Positions 42,686 through 52,102 of a stretch of DNA of 64,000 nt are shown piece by piece. Where the stretch lies: NCBI GenBank assembly GCA_034408855.1, contig JAWXCK010000074.1, positions 62,001 to 126,000 of the forward strand, in the 5' to 3' direction. Positions within the stretch are counted from its first letter, which is position 1. Every line of letters begins with the position of its first letter. This DNA is from JAIYDQ01 sp034408855. GTDB lineage: Bacteria; Planctomycetota; Planctomycetia; Pirellulales; Pirellulaceae. Under the pieces are notes generated by a model. That model saw only the letters and a list, made by a program, of their open reading frames with translations. It did no database searches and was not told where the DNA came from. The position numbers and the translations under genes were made by a program.

Positions 42686-43138
42686 TTAGCCTGCTTGGGC
42701 TGCGCGGCTTGTCGTTTGAATGGTTCGATATTCGCGAATGATCTTGGTGAGATCATCGACGCCTTCTTGTTCTTCGAGCAAGATTCCTTCCAGGAAGATG
42801 ACCAGTGGCCGATCGTCGGCACAGGCTTCGAGTACTTTCAAATAAAGCTCGACGGCTTTGGTTTCGAATTCTAATCCATATTCAAGCAACTGTTGCACAT
42901 CGTTGGATTGCTTGACCGCATTGCGTTCGGCAACGGGAACGCCGCCGAGAGCTACGATCTTTTCGCCGATCAATTTGGCGTGACCAAACGATTCTTCGGC
43001 GCTCTTAAAGAACTTCGAGGAATAGACTTCTCGCCAAATCCCCTGGACGACGAAACCAGCTTGAGAGTACTGTGCAACGCCGGTCCATTCGTGTCGCAGG
43101 CATTCATTTAACAATTCAAGTACGTTGTTGAGATTCAT
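42686..43138 (-). CDS. Ferritin-like/bacterioferritin-type protein
   Basis: A 150-aa four-helix protein. MNLNNVLELLNECLRHEWTG, EESFGHAKLIGEKIVALGG, FETKAVELYLKVLEAC and LLEEQEGVDDLTKII place Glu/His residues on all four helices as expected for a di-iron ferritin-like centre. It is similar to bacterioferritin-type proteins but lacks an obvious haem-ligating Met segment. An AAAGGA Shine-Dalgarno is placed 8 nt before ATG 43138. Likely role: iron storage or detoxification. Confidence 0.82.
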   Translation of the reverse strand: MNLNNVLELLNECLRHEWTGVAQYSQAGFVVQGIWREVYSSKFFKSAEESFGHAKLIGEKIVALGGVPVAERNAVKQSNDVQQLLEYGLEFETKAVELYLKVLEACADDRPLVIFLEGILLEEQEGVDDLTKIIREYRTIQTTSRAAQAG

Positions 43139-43214
43139 TGTTGGGTTCCTTTATTGGTCGAAGTTGCTAGATAGAGTTCGGTTCGTTTTGATTGTAGCAG
43201 GTTGACCTGTTCCT

Positions 43215-45221
43215 TTATGGCTTGGCTAGGATAAATCCTTGGTAGGACCAACCATCGGATTCGGTCCTAACCCTGGAACCGCCGGGCATAAAATAGTCTT
43301 CGATGAGTTCATAGGGCGGAAGTTTATCGCCCTTGACTCGCTGGTTGACGTTTTTCAATTCATCCTTGGGTCGCAAGATTCGATCGAGGATCGTCGCTAA
43401 CATGCTGCGAGATTGAGGCAATTTATCTTGGCGAAACAATTCATACTGCATTCGGAAGGCTTTGTCGGAGCGATTGATTTGCCAGACGCTGGGTGTTTCA
43501 CTATTCTCGTTGGGGAATAGATTTTTAAGGACGCGTTGGACATCAGCTTCGTTTTCTAGAAGCTCTTTTTCGCCGGTTTTCATGGCGGCGGTAATTGCTT
43601 CCTTGATCATTTCGGCATGCGAGGCAAACATTAAAAACTGTTCGATAGCTCCCTCGGCATTTTTTCCCGAAAAAATCGTAATCGCCCAATTGCTTAACAA
43701 GGGTTCTTCCTCGACTTCTTTGGCCTTGGATTTACTTCCTTTGTTGCTACCAAAATTCCCGAAGTCGTTGTCGATTTTGAGCGATTCATCATTTTCATCT
43801 TCACGGGTCACTTTCCAAATTCGATATTCTTCAAAGTCTTCTGGACTCGCATCCGGCTCGTTGGTCATCGCGCGTTCCAGTACGGCGGCAAGTGTGCGAT
43901 TAGGATCATCAATGCGAATCGCGATCAGCGTTCTTCGCGAGTCGGGCGTGATCGGCTCGACGATTTCGCTTATCGCAATTATTTCGGGAGTGATGAAAGG
44001 TAGGACTTGGTTCTTGATATCGATCTGAGGGCCGACTGGGTCGGTTTGGATTCCCTCAATCACGGAATCAAAAACACCTTCCTGTCCGGCCATTTCATCG
44101 ACGATCGACTTTACTTTCCAAAACGCTTCTTTGGCATTCCATGCAACGGATAGGAACGAAGAGGCCCGTGGCGTTACAAACGACGGGATTTGTTTGCTTG
44201 CCAGGTTCGGAAAGTCAAGGATTTGAACGGAAACGGGCAATGGTGATTCGGTCTGTACGAACGCTTCATGAAAAATGTCGAACTTGTCTTCGGAAAATCG
44301 CAATCGGCCAACGGCAGCCGAGATTTTTCCGAAGCCTTGGTTATCGAGTACTTTTAAGACATCGGTTTGCGTCGAGACTGGCTTTCCAGAAATCGATCGG
44401 AGCAGCTTTGCAAGCCCAATGGGTCGAACGAAATACTCTAAGTCGCTAATATGATCGGGCGAGGGAACTCGACCCATCGCTTTGAGGAAGAGCGGTGACT
44501 TGGCGAGCGAATTACCTAGCCCGGATGTCTTGGCATCGATCAACGATTGAAGGGCCGACAGATCATCCGCCGCCAATAAGTATTCATCGACGACGGCATA
44601 AAGCGACTGGTGAATGACTAATGCGCCAGCTCCGCGCGGAAGAGTGTATTGAGTAATCGACTTCCCTTTGTAATCGACCTTTTTCGAGGTTGCTTGGCGC
44701 GTTTTAAGTTCTGCATCAACCTTGAGTAACAACGCGTCCACCGCAAGTTGTTTATCAGTGACCTCTACAATCAGGGCAACCGAATAGGGCTTTTGCGGTT
44801 GCTGTGGTTTCGAGATCCATGCGATGGCGGCTTGGCCAGTCGCGACGTTTGCGATGTCTTCGGCTTTGAGGTTCAATTGCCAGCCAGCTTCGGCAAATCG
44901 TCCTTCGATCTCTTTTTGCTGCTCTTCCCAAAAATCTTTGAGTCGTTCGTGTTGTCCAAGTTTTCCGAGCTGAGTTTCCTTCCATCGTTCAAGAAAACGT
45001 GGGAAATCGATGATTCTCGCATATCCCTGCGTTTCGTCGGGGAACCATTCGGCTGCGCCGGTAGCGATTGCCGGGTTCGCACCTTTTTCGCTCTTTTCGG
45101 TGCTCGCCTTTGCTTCTGGCGATATTAACGCTAAATCCTCCCGCTCCTGCGCGTTCACGCTGATCGGGAGAAAAAAGGTTGCTAGACCGACGTAGATTGC
45201 AAAACTATTAATTGATCGCAC
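43215..45221 (-). CDS. Secreted DUF3352-like protein
   Basis: A 668-aa protein with a signal peptide ending VNAQE. Its long soluble part has repeated AxxAGFRAL-type patterns, e.g. WFPDETQGYARIIDFPRF, ATGQAAIAWI, GALVIHQSLYAVVDEYLL and SVAWNAKEAF, seen in planctomycete DUF3352-type proteins. The function is unknown. The annotated GTG at 45221 is preferred over a GTG at 45230 since an AGGAG sits 8 nt upstream of it. It is divergent from purB. Confidence 0.65.
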   Translation of the reverse strand: MRSINSFAIYVGLATFFLPISVNAQEREDLALISPEAKASTEKSEKGANPAIATGAAEWFPDETQGYARIIDFPRFLERWKETQLGKLGQHERLKDFWEEQQKEIEGRFAEAGWQLNLKAEDIANVATGQAAIAWISKPQQPQKPYSVALIVEVTDKQLAVDALLLKVDAELKTRQATSKKVDYKGKSITQYTLPRGAGALVIHQSLYAVVDEYLLAADDLSALQSLIDAKTSGLGNSLAKSPLFLKAMGRVPSPDHISDLEYFVRPIGLAKLLRSISGKPVSTQTDVLKVLDNQGFGKISAAVGRLRFSEDKFDIFHEAFVQTESPLPVSVQILDFPNLASKQIPSFVTPRASSFLSVAWNAKEAFWKVKSIVDEMAGQEGVFDSVIEGIQTDPVGPQIDIKNQVLPFITPEIIAISEIVEPITPDSRRTLIAIRIDDPNRTLAAVLERAMTNEPDASPEDFEEYRIWKVTREDENDESLKIDNDFGNFGSNKGSKSKAKEVEEEPLLSNWAITIFSGKNAEGAIEQFLMFASHAEMIKEAITAAMKTGEKELLENEADVQRVLKNLFPNENSETPSVWQINRSDKAFRMQYELFRQDKLPQSRSMLATILDRILRPKDELKNVNQRVKGDKLPPYELIEDYFMPGGSRVRTESDGWSYQGFILAKP

Positions 45222-45387
45222 TGCTGGCACTCCTGCTACTTCACGCCCTTCGAGGTCATTCTATCCTGGGCAAATTTCCAAAGGGTCGTATCTTACAGTT
45301 TTTGCTGGCATGACGGAAACCCGGATTCCCAAGGATTGTTCGTCACGCTCCAATCGCACGTTTATCGAATTGTTACTGGCAAATATC

Positions 45388-46824
45388 ATGACGAATTCAG
45401 AAAATGTCTACGAAAACCCGCTGATTACGCGATATGCGTCCCGAGAAATGGCTCGATTGTGGAGCACCGAACGACGGATTTGCTTGTGGCGCGAACTTTG
45501 GATTATTTTGGCCGAGACGGAAAAAGAGCTTGGCTTGTCGATTTCCGACGAGCAATTAGGGCAGCTCCGAGCGTTCCGAAGCCAACTGAATTTGGATGTC
45601 GCGGATCGTTACGAACGGGAATTGCGACACGATGTCATGGCACAAGTTCACGCCTATGGCGACCAGTGCCCGGATGCTCGCGGCATTATTCATTGGGGCG
45701 CGACAAGCTGCTATGTTACCGACAATTCAGACCTGATGATCGCCCGCGAGGCGCTCGAATTAGTCCGGCAACGCATCGTCGCCTGTCTTACTGCCCTAGC
45801 TCGTTTTGCCGAGCAACACGCCGCCCTGCCCTGCCTAGCCTTCACACATCTTCAGCCGGCTCAACCGACAACGGTTGGAAAGCGGGCGACGCTTTGGGCT
45901 TATGACCTTGTTCTGGATCTCGCCGAAGTCGACCATCGATTGACAACGCTCTTGGCTAGAAGCGCCAAGGGAACCACCGGCACCCAAGCCAGTTTCCTTC
46001 AACTCTTCAACGGCGATCATGCGAAAGTCCGATCGCTCGAATTGAAGATTGCGCAGCGACTCGGCTTTCCACGCAGCTATGCCGTGACCGGTCAGACCTA
46101 TCCTCGCAAAGTTGATGCGCAGTGGCTGGATTGTCTCGGCGGGATTGCGACGAGTCTTCACAAAATTGCGACCGATATTCGCTTGCTCGCCAATCGCAAA
46201 GAGCTTGAAGAACCGTTCGAGAAGCAACAGATCGGTTCCTCGGCGATGGCGTATAAACGCAATCCGATGCGGTGCGAACGCATTTGCGGTCTGACGCGAT
46301 TCGTGATGAGTCTTCAGAGCAGTCCTGCCATGACGGCGGCGACGCAATGGTTTGAACGAACACTGGACGATAGCGCCAATCGTCGACTGGTCATCCCGCA
46401 AGCGTTTCTTGCTATCGACGCCTCTTTGGTACTATTGCAAAACGTCACTGAAGGATTGGTTGTTTATCCTAAAACGATAGAGAAAAATCTTCGCGAAGAG
46501 TTACCCTTTATGGCTACTGAATCGATCATGATGGCGGGTGTCGCAGCCGGCGGTGATCGCCAAGAGCTTCATGAACGCATTCGTGTCCATTCTCAAGCCG
46601 CCGCACAGGTCGTGAAGCAGGAAGGATTACCGAACGACTTGCTCCAACGACTAAGCCAAGACCCTGCGTTCCAAAAGATCTCGCTTGAAGCGGTCATCGA
46701 CCCGAGGGCCTACGTTGGTCGAGCACCTGAGCAAGTCGCCGATTTCTTAGCTGAAGTGATCGGTCCGATTCTTCAAAGTTCGCCGACATCGAAGGAACAG
46801 CTTTCTGCCGATGTCCGCGTCTGA
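45388..46824 (+). CDS. purB: Adenylosuccinate lyase
   Basis: A 478-aa fumarase/aspartase-superfamily enzyme. It has HWGATSCYVTDNSDL, FTHLQPAQPTTVGKRATLW with the catalytic His, and the signature GSSAMAYKRNPMRCERI. The segment TDNSDL and the overall length fit the eukaryote-like PurB subgroup. It converts SAICAR to AICAR and adenylosuccinate to AMP. ATG 45388 is preferred over an upstream frame from 45310 because the usual N-terminal NPLITRYAS follows directly. Confidence 0.95.
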   Translation: MTNSENVYENPLITRYASREMARLWSTERRICLWRELWIILAETEKELGLSISDEQLGQLRAFRSQLNLDVADRYERELRHDVMAQVHAYGDQCPDARGIIHWGATSCYVTDNSDLMIAREALELVRQRIVACLTALARFAEQHAALPCLAFTHLQPAQPTTVGKRATLWAYDLVLDLAEVDHRLTTLLARSAKGTTGTQASFLQLFNGDHAKVRSLELKIAQRLGFPRSYAVTGQTYPRKVDAQWLDCLGGIATSLHKIATDIRLLANRKELEEPFEKQQIGSSAMAYKRNPMRCERICGLTRFVMSLQSSPAMTAATQWFERTLDDSANRRLVIPQAFLAIDASLVLLQNVTEGLVVYPKTIEKNLREELPFMATESIMMAGVAAGGDRQELHERIRVHSQAAAQVVKQEGLPNDLLQRLSQDPAFQKISLEAVIDPRAYVGRAPEQVADFLAEVIGPILQSSPTSKEQLSADVRV

Positions 46825-47033
46825 CTACCAACATGGCGTCCCGATGGGACGCGGCCATCGCCCCATCGGGGCCAAATGTCGGTACAAAACAAAAACGTCG
46901 CACCGCGCATTGCCCCGTAGGGGTAAAATGTCGGTAGCAAAATTCCGGAGGTTTTCGGAACCCGTGGCTAGCGCCATCGGCTCACATTCGAGCATGTTCA
47001 CTAGCCCCGCCCGCGGCTCACGCATACGGAAAA
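46825..47033. repeat. Repeat-filled spacer downstream of purB
   Basis: This spacer holds a pair of 24-nt direct repeats, CCCCATCGGGGCCAAATGTC (from 46861) and CCCCGTAGGGGTAAAATGTC (from 46913), each followed by GGTA, 52 bp apart. Each begins with a small palindrome. An inverted copy of the GCGCTAGCC element lies at 46961-46985. No gene is seen. Confidence 0.7.
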
Positions 47034-47363
47034 TTACGACTCGACTTCACTCGACGATATTTCAGCGATTTCGGTCGTAGGTCGAGCATATCCAAGGCTG
47101 CGAATGACTTCTAGAACTTCGCTGCAGGTCGGAAACATCCGACCGTTCTTTCGCTTGTAAGTTTCGATCGCTTGCATGAATTCGACTTCATCGTTGGTAT
47201 AGTCGCGTTCGCAAGTTGTTGGATCGATTTGGCGACGTCGCTGCACTTTGCGGCGTGGCTCGACGGGGGTTTTCGATTCTGGTCGAACTGGTTTATCGCG
47301 TCGATCTCCACGGCGGCGATCCATTGTTACGATACTTTCTTTCGAATTCAAAATCTTTGACAT
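47034..47363 (-). CDS. Small basic protein, paralogue of the 56598 protein
   Basis: A 109-aa protein. An N-terminal Arg-rich part (MDRRRGDRR, EPRRKVQRRRQ) is followed by a helical part FMQAIETYKRKNGRMFPTCS and EVLEVIRSLGYAR. The C-terminal half matches the protein encoded at 56598, which ends EMLDVIRSLGYSQ. I recognise this only as a planctomycete-type small family and know no function. ATG 47363 is chosen over an upstream start at 47414. Confidence 0.7.
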   Translation of the reverse strand: MSKILNSKESIVTMDRRRGDRRDKPVRPESKTPVEPRRKVQRRRQIDPTTCERDYTNDEVEFMQAIETYKRKNGRMFPTCSEVLEVIRSLGYARPTTEIAEISSSEVES

Positions 47364-47580
47364 CGTCGAAACCTTTTCCGCAATCGAAACAAACCAAGTA
47401 ATCCGACACAACACCGCAACCGTTAGGCCTTACCGACCCGGAGAAATCTACCCCAGCGATAGTGTCGAGCCGCGAACTTGACTGAAAACGTCTAGAAAAC
47501 TGGTGGCGACATCGTCTACAATGTTGAGATGTACCGAACGTAACGATTATGCAGTCCATTTACCGAGAAATGCTGAGGCC

Positions 47581-48162
47581 ATGCTGTTTACCGTCAGCCT
47601 TCCCGAGTGGGTGATTGAAGAACATGCCAAGCTGCCCGCCTGCATTCCGAGCCTCGAAGAACGGATGCGAGCGGTCATTCGATTCTCGCGATTGAATATC
47701 GAAAACCAGACCGGCGGCCCCTTCTCTGCCGGCGTCTTCGAACGAGATTCAGGACGATTGATCGTGATCGGCGTCAATCGGGTAGTTCCGTCGAACGTCT
47801 CCTCGGCGCATGCCGAAGTCGTTGCCTTGTCGATTGCACAGCAGCAGTTGAAAAGTTGGGATCTCGGGAACGATCAGCTTCCGGCTCTTCAATTGGTCGT
47901 GAACTGGCGACCTTGTGCGATGTGCTATGGGGCAACGATTTGGAGCGGCATTCGGTCGCTCGTCATCGCCGGCAGCGACGATGCTTGTGAAAGGATTACG
48001 GGCTTTGATGAAGGCCCCATCCACCCCAATTGGAAAAACGAACTCACCAAACGCGGGATCGAACTTCATGACGGCTTGCTCTACCATGACGCCGTCGAAG
48101 TCTTCAAAAGCTTCCGAGACAACGGGCATTTGGTTTATAACGGGCGTCAAGGAAAAGCATAA
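47581..48162 (+). CDS. Nucleoside/guanine deaminase (CDA superfamily)
   Basis: A 193-aa zinc deaminase. The metal site is SSAHAEVVAL and NWRPCAMCYGAT (HAE plus PCxxC), followed by the GSDDACERITGFDEGP region typical of guanine deaminase-like nucleoside deaminases. It is a soluble protein. The exact base substrate is uncertain. The ATG at 47581 starts just before the conserved N-terminal helix. Its promoter is probably shared with the divergent gene at 47363. Confidence 0.85.
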   Translation: MLFTVSLPEWVIEEHAKLPACIPSLEERMRAVIRFSRLNIENQTGGPFSAGVFERDSGRLIVIGVNRVVPSNVSSAHAEVVALSIAQQQLKSWDLGNDQLPALQLVVNWRPCAMCYGATIWSGIRSLVIAGSDDACERITGFDEGPIHPNWKNELTKRGIELHDGLLYHDAVEVFKSFRDNGHLVYNGRQGKA

Positions 48163-48188
48163 ATGGATTCATTTGGGAGCACACACTA

Positions 48189-48803
48189 ATGATTATCTGG
48201 GGCACTCGCGGCCTGGTCTCGACCGTCGAAGAGGGGACTTTTCATTGTCCTTCTTGCAACTTACAGCGAGCATTTCGGCTGCGGCAAAGTCGGAATTGGT
48301 TTACGCTCTACTTTATTCCTGTTATTCCATTGAATGTTGCAGGTCGATTCGTCGAGTGCGCTTCGTGCGGCGGATCCTATGCCGAAGAGATTCGCAGCTA
48401 TGATCCCGTGCGGGAGCGCAAGAAGACAGAGGAACAAATGCTTCGCGTGATGGTCTTGTCAGCCCTAGCCGATGGACAAGTCGATCAAGGTGAGCGAAAT
48501 TCGATCGAGCAACAATACTTGGACTTCGCCGGGCTTCCGGTGCTCGACTCGGTACTCGACCAAGAAATTGCCATGGCCCAGCAGTCCGGCACCACGCTCA
48601 ATCAATATCTAGGCAGTCAAGCAAATCAGTTGACACCTCACGGAAAAGCCTTGATCGTGAAGTTAGCCTTTGAAACCATGAGTTCCAGCGGCGGCTTAGA
48701 AGAAGGTCACCAGAAGGAACTGTCGCAGTTAGCAAAGACACTGGGCATTCCGGAAGAGCAATATCGAGCTCTGATCGCCCATATTAGCGAAGCGGATTCA
48801 TAG
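48189..48803 (+). CDS. Zinc-ribbon + TerB-like protein
   Basis: A 204-aa protein. Residues about 15-60 form a zinc ribbon (FHCPSCNLQRAF and FVECASCGGSY) with a short hydrophobic stretch between the CxxC pairs. Residues about 75-200 resemble a TerB/DjlA-type helical domain (LRVMVLSALADGQVDQGE, with the acidic DGQVDQGE turn). The domain is associated with tellurite-resistance and membrane-linked stress systems, but no ter genes are nearby. It ends 3 bp before the ICMT-like gene start, so they are co-transcribed. Confidence 0.8.
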   Translation: MIIWGTRGLVSTVEEGTFHCPSCNLQRAFRLRQSRNWFTLYFIPVIPLNVAGRFVECASCGGSYAEEIRSYDPVRERKKTEEQMLRVMVLSALADGQVDQGERNSIEQQYLDFAGLPVLDSVLDQEIAMAQQSGTTLNQYLGSQANQLTPHGKALIVKLAFETMSSSGGLEEGHQKELSQLAKTLGIPEEQYRALIAHISEADS

Positions 48804-48805
48804 CC

Positions 48806-49477
48806 GTGGCAAACCATGCGAATACGAAATGGCTCGCGATTCTCGCAGGAAGTAGCTTGCATGGGCTTGTGTTGCTGACGTTGGTTTTCGCCATTGCTGG
48901 CACCGCTTCTGTCGACCGGTTCGTTATGGCCGTCGTCATTCAAATGATTTTGTTCGGTGTGATTGAGAGCGTGCTTCAGTGCACGCCAACGACGCTCAGT
49001 GATGTTCGAGATCGCACTGCGATTATCGTTGGCTACGCAATGGGCATTCTGTTCATGATCGCGATTGTGTGTGCCCTGTTAGAAAGGCATCATGCAGCAA
49101 ACAAAGTCGATCGTCCCGTATGGTTTTGGATGGGTGTGTTGTTAAGTTGGACGGGCGCGATGATAAGAAATACGGCGATCTGGCAGTTAGGGCCACGCTT
49201 CACATCCGATATTATCCTGGCTCATCATGAAACCATTTGTCGCGCCGGAATATATCGTTGGCTGCGACATCCAGGTGAACTTGGCTTTCTGTTTGTCGTT
49301 TTGGGAATGACGATACAACTGCATTCTCCCTGGACCTCGCTGCTTGCATTGTTCATTTTTTTGCCGCATGCGTTATGGCGAATGCGACGAGAAGATCATT
49401 TTTTAGCGATCAGGCGACAAAATCTGCACCTATTTGATCAAAACCATTCTCTCGGAAGTCGCATTGCGAATATCTAG
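48806..49477 (+). CDS. ICMT-like membrane methyltransferase
   Basis: A 223-aa membrane protein with about five TM helices. The C-terminal part GIYRWLRHPGELGFLFVVLG and RREDHFL is the conserved RHPxE/RxExxL core of isoprenylcysteine carboxyl methyltransferase-like (PEMT/ICMT) proteins that bind SAM. The acceptor is unknown. It starts at GTG 48806. Its 3' end overlaps the convergent htrA gene by 48 bp. Confidence 0.78.
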   Translation: MANHANTKWLAILAGSSLHGLVLLTLVFAIAGTASVDRFVMAVVIQMILFGVIESVLQCTPTTLSDVRDRTAIIVGYAMGILFMIAIVCALLERHHAANKVDRPVWFWMGVLLSWTGAMIRNTAIWQLGPRFTSDIILAHHETICRAGIYRWLRHPGELGFLFVVLGMTIQLHSPWTSLLALFIFLPHALWRMRREDHFLAIRRQNLHLFDQNHSLGSRIANI

Positions 49478-50950
49478 TCGAATCGGCAATTTGTTTGCAC
49501 CGATGGCAGCCGCAAACTCTTCGGGGGTCGATACCGGTTGGTTGTTTACTTTGAAGATGACTTCGCCCGGTTGAACGGAGCCGAACAGCGGACTATCTCG
49601 AGATACTTCGCTCACCAAAACTCCGTCTTCTTTGGCAAGTCCCAGTTCTTTGGCCACATCCTGGGTAAGCGACTCGACAACAATTCCGAGTGCCGACATG
49701 GTATTTCCACCTTGCATAGCGGCCAGTTTTTCGTCGGTTTGTTCTTCGATGACAACTTGAATCGTCGTGGGCTTGCCGTTGCGAAGTATGTCAAACTTGA
49801 CCTTTGTTCCCGGAGCTACGCTCGCCACCATCCTTCGAAGTCGCGACGAACTCACTACTTTTTCTCCGTTAAAACCTGTCACGACATCGCCAGGTTGTAA
49901 TCCGCCTTTGTCAGCCGGACCGCCTTTGGCAACAGCGCTGATCACGGCTCCTATGGTTTCGTTTGGCACGCCGATCTTCTTAGCGACGTCGGGCGTGATA
50001 TCGCCGATTTGAGTCCCTAGAAATCCTCGCGTGACCTTGCCATGGTCGAGAATACTTTTCAGAACCAGATCAGCCGTATTCGACGGAATGGCGAAGCCAA
50101 TGCCGTTGAAGCCACCTGATCGCGAAGCGATTGCGGTGTTGATCCCGATCACTTCACCGTGAAGATTTAACAGAGGACCACCGCTGTTGCCGGGATTGAT
50201 CGCGGCGTCAGTCTGGATAAAGTCATCGTAGGCAGTGATCCCTACATCGTCGCGATTGGTCGCGCTCACAATGCCGCTGGTCACCGTTTGAGATAATTCG
50301 AACGGGCTGCCGATCGCAATAACCCAGTCACCTACCTGCATCAGCGACGAGTCACCGATGGGCGCAGCGACGAGTCCAGTCGCCTCTATTTTAATTACCG
50401 CAATGTCGCTCTTCGGATCCGTCCCAATGACCTTGGCTTCCAGCACGCGCTTATCGCTCATTTGAACTTCGAGTTTCGTTGCCCCTTCGACGACGTGGTT
50501 GTTGGTCAAGATATGCCCGTTCGAACTAACGATTACACCGGAACCGGTTCCCTCCTGCCGCATTCCACCTGATTGTCCATCCGGTGTTTCCAAACCGAAT
50601 CCAGGCAAACCCTCGCCAAAGAACTTTCGAAATTCCGGTGGTATATTCGGGATCTGCGGATTGCGTCTGGAACCACGCGCCATAGGACGCTGTTCGACTA
50701 CGGATTTAATGCTCACTACCGACGGTTTCAGCGACTTAGCAACATTGCGAAACGCCGCTGATAGCAAATCAGCACCGGCGATCGCCTCACTTTGAAGGCC
50801 ATTGCGAGCAACGGTCGCATTCTCTGCCTGCTGGGCATAGGCCTGACTTGGACTAAGTGCCGAGTGACCTTCCCAAAGGATCACCCCGCCGACGGCTGCG
50901 GCTGTCGCTAAAACCGAATAGCCAACAAAAGAACGAAGCGAGCGAATCAT
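49430..50950 (-). CDS. HtrA/DegQ-type periplasmic serine protease
   Basis: A 506-aa protein. An N-terminal signal anchor (about residues 10-26) is followed by a trypsin-like domain with the triad H152 (TNNHVVEGA), D182 (KSDIAVIKI) and S256 (NPGNSGGPLL), then two PDZ domains (GFLGTQIGDI.. and the C-terminal one with GVLVSEVSRDSPLFG). It degrades or refolds misfolded envelope proteins. ATG 50950 is preferred to an upstream TTG at 50965 since a typical signal sequence starts there. Confidence 0.93.
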   Translation of the reverse strand: MIRSLRSFVGYSVLATAAAVGGVILWEGHSALSPSQAYAQQAENATVARNGLQSEAIAGADLLSAAFRNVAKSLKPSVVSIKSVVEQRPMARGSRRNPQIPNIPPEFRKFFGEGLPGFGLETPDGQSGGMRQEGTGSGVIVSSNGHILTNNHVVEGATKLEVQMSDKRVLEAKVIGTDPKSDIAVIKIEATGLVAAPIGDSSLMQVGDWVIAIGSPFELSQTVTSGIVSATNRDDVGITAYDDFIQTDAAINPGNSGGPLLNLHGEVIGINTAIASRSGGFNGIGFAIPSNTADLVLKSILDHGKVTRGFLGTQIGDITPDVAKKIGVPNETIGAVISAVAKGGPADKGGLQPGDVVTGFNGEKVVSSSRLRRMVASVAPGTKVKFDILRNGKPTTIQVVIEEQTDEKLAAMQGGNTMSALGIVVESLTQDVAKELGLAKEDGVLVSEVSRDSPLFGSVQPGEVIFKVNNQPVSTPEEFAAAIGANKLPIRLDIRNATSERMVLIK

Positions 50951-51097
50951 GATAGGTGTTTCCAAGTGGTTCTATGGTTAAAATTCAAAACTGCTTTGGC
51001 AGCAATACGATTTCGACTATAACATTTTGCGCCATTTGACTTTGCTATCAAGCTTATCGCTTGAAAAGAAATCCCCCCTCAAAAAAGGAGAAACTTC

Positions 51098-52027
51098 GTG
51101 ATGCAACTAGGTTTTGCCAGCGCGATCCTTCCCGACCAATCTCTCGAGCAAGTTCTTCAATTTGCGGCCGAAGTCGGCTTTAACTGTGTCGAAGTCATGT
51201 GCTGGCCTCCGAGCAAAGCGGAACGGCGTTACGCTGGAATTACGCATATCGACGTGACTGAGTTCACTGACAATCGGATAACCGAAATTCAGCAATTGGT
51301 CGAAAAAACCGGCGTTGGCATCAGTGGACTTGGATATTATCCAAATTGCTTAGCGAATAACGAAGCCGAAGCGAAGTCGAGCGTCGAACATCTCAAAAAA
51401 GTAATCGAGTCGGCTCCGAGATTGGGCCTTTCGACGGTAACGACTTTCATTGGACGCGATCACACCAAGAGCATTGAACAGAATTGGCCACGTGTCGTCA
51501 GCACCTGGCGACCGATTCTTGATTTGGCTGAAAAGCATTCGGTTAAAATTGCGCTCGAAAACTGCCCGATGTTTTTTACCGACGATGAATGGCCCGGCGG
51601 AAAGAATATCGCGTCTTCGCCGAGGAATTGGCGTAGGCTGTTTCATGATATTGATAGTCCCTTGCTCGGTTTGAACTATGACCCATCGCACATGGTCTTT
51701 CAGCAAATGGACTATTTGAAACCGATACGCGATTTTGCAGATCGGATTTTTCATGTCCATGCAAAAGATGTTCGCGTCGATCGTCATCGATTGAACGAAG
51801 TCGGAATTTTGGCGAACCCGAACGAATATCATACGCCAAAACTTCCAGGCCTAGGGGAAATCGATTGGGGAAGTTTTGTCAGCGCGCTGGCCGATATCAA
51901 GTACACCGGCCCCGTGTGCGTCGAAGTTGAAGATCGAGCGTATGAAGGATCACTCGAAAATCGGAAGGAAGCGTTGCGGCAAAGCTTTAGGTTTCTTAGC
52001 CAGTTCTTTCCGGTTCGGAAAAAGTAG
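51098..52027 (+). CDS. Sugar phosphate isomerase/epimerase (AP_endonuc_2)
   Basis: A 309-aa TIM-barrel protein of the xylose isomerase-like family. MQLGFASAILPDQSLEQVLQ starts the barrel, with metal-ligand-type residues in IALENCPMF, NYDPSHMVF, FHVHAKDV and VCVEVEDRA. A strong AGGAG ribosome site precedes GTG 51098 and ATG 51101. Family members act on sugars or inositols; the substrate is unknown. The gene is divergent from the htrA gene. Confidence 0.85.
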   Translation: MMQLGFASAILPDQSLEQVLQFAAEVGFNCVEVMCWPPSKAERRYAGITHIDVTEFTDNRITEIQQLVEKTGVGISGLGYYPNCLANNEAEAKSSVEHLKKVIESAPRLGLSTVTTFIGRDHTKSIEQNWPRVVSTWRPILDLAEKHSVKIALENCPMFFTDDEWPGGKNIASSPRNWRRLFHDIDSPLLGLNYDPSHMVFQQMDYLKPIRDFADRIFHVHAKDVRVDRHRLNEVGILANPNEYHTPKLPGLGEIDWGSFVSALADIKYTGPVCVEVEDRAYEGSLENRKEALRQSFRFLSQFFPVRKK

Positions 52028-52102
52028 AAACGCCGTCCTATAACATCTACTTTCGTTTGGATACCGCGCCGGTTGGCTTTATCTCAGCTTGCTCGAAGGC
52101 AA

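Noticed and set aside
43462..44028. 188-codon plus-strand frame
   Set aside because: Antisense to the DUF3352-like gene; Ser-rich composition typical of a shadow frame.
45835..46401. 188-codon minus-strand frame
   Set aside because: Antisense to purB with no protein-like motif.
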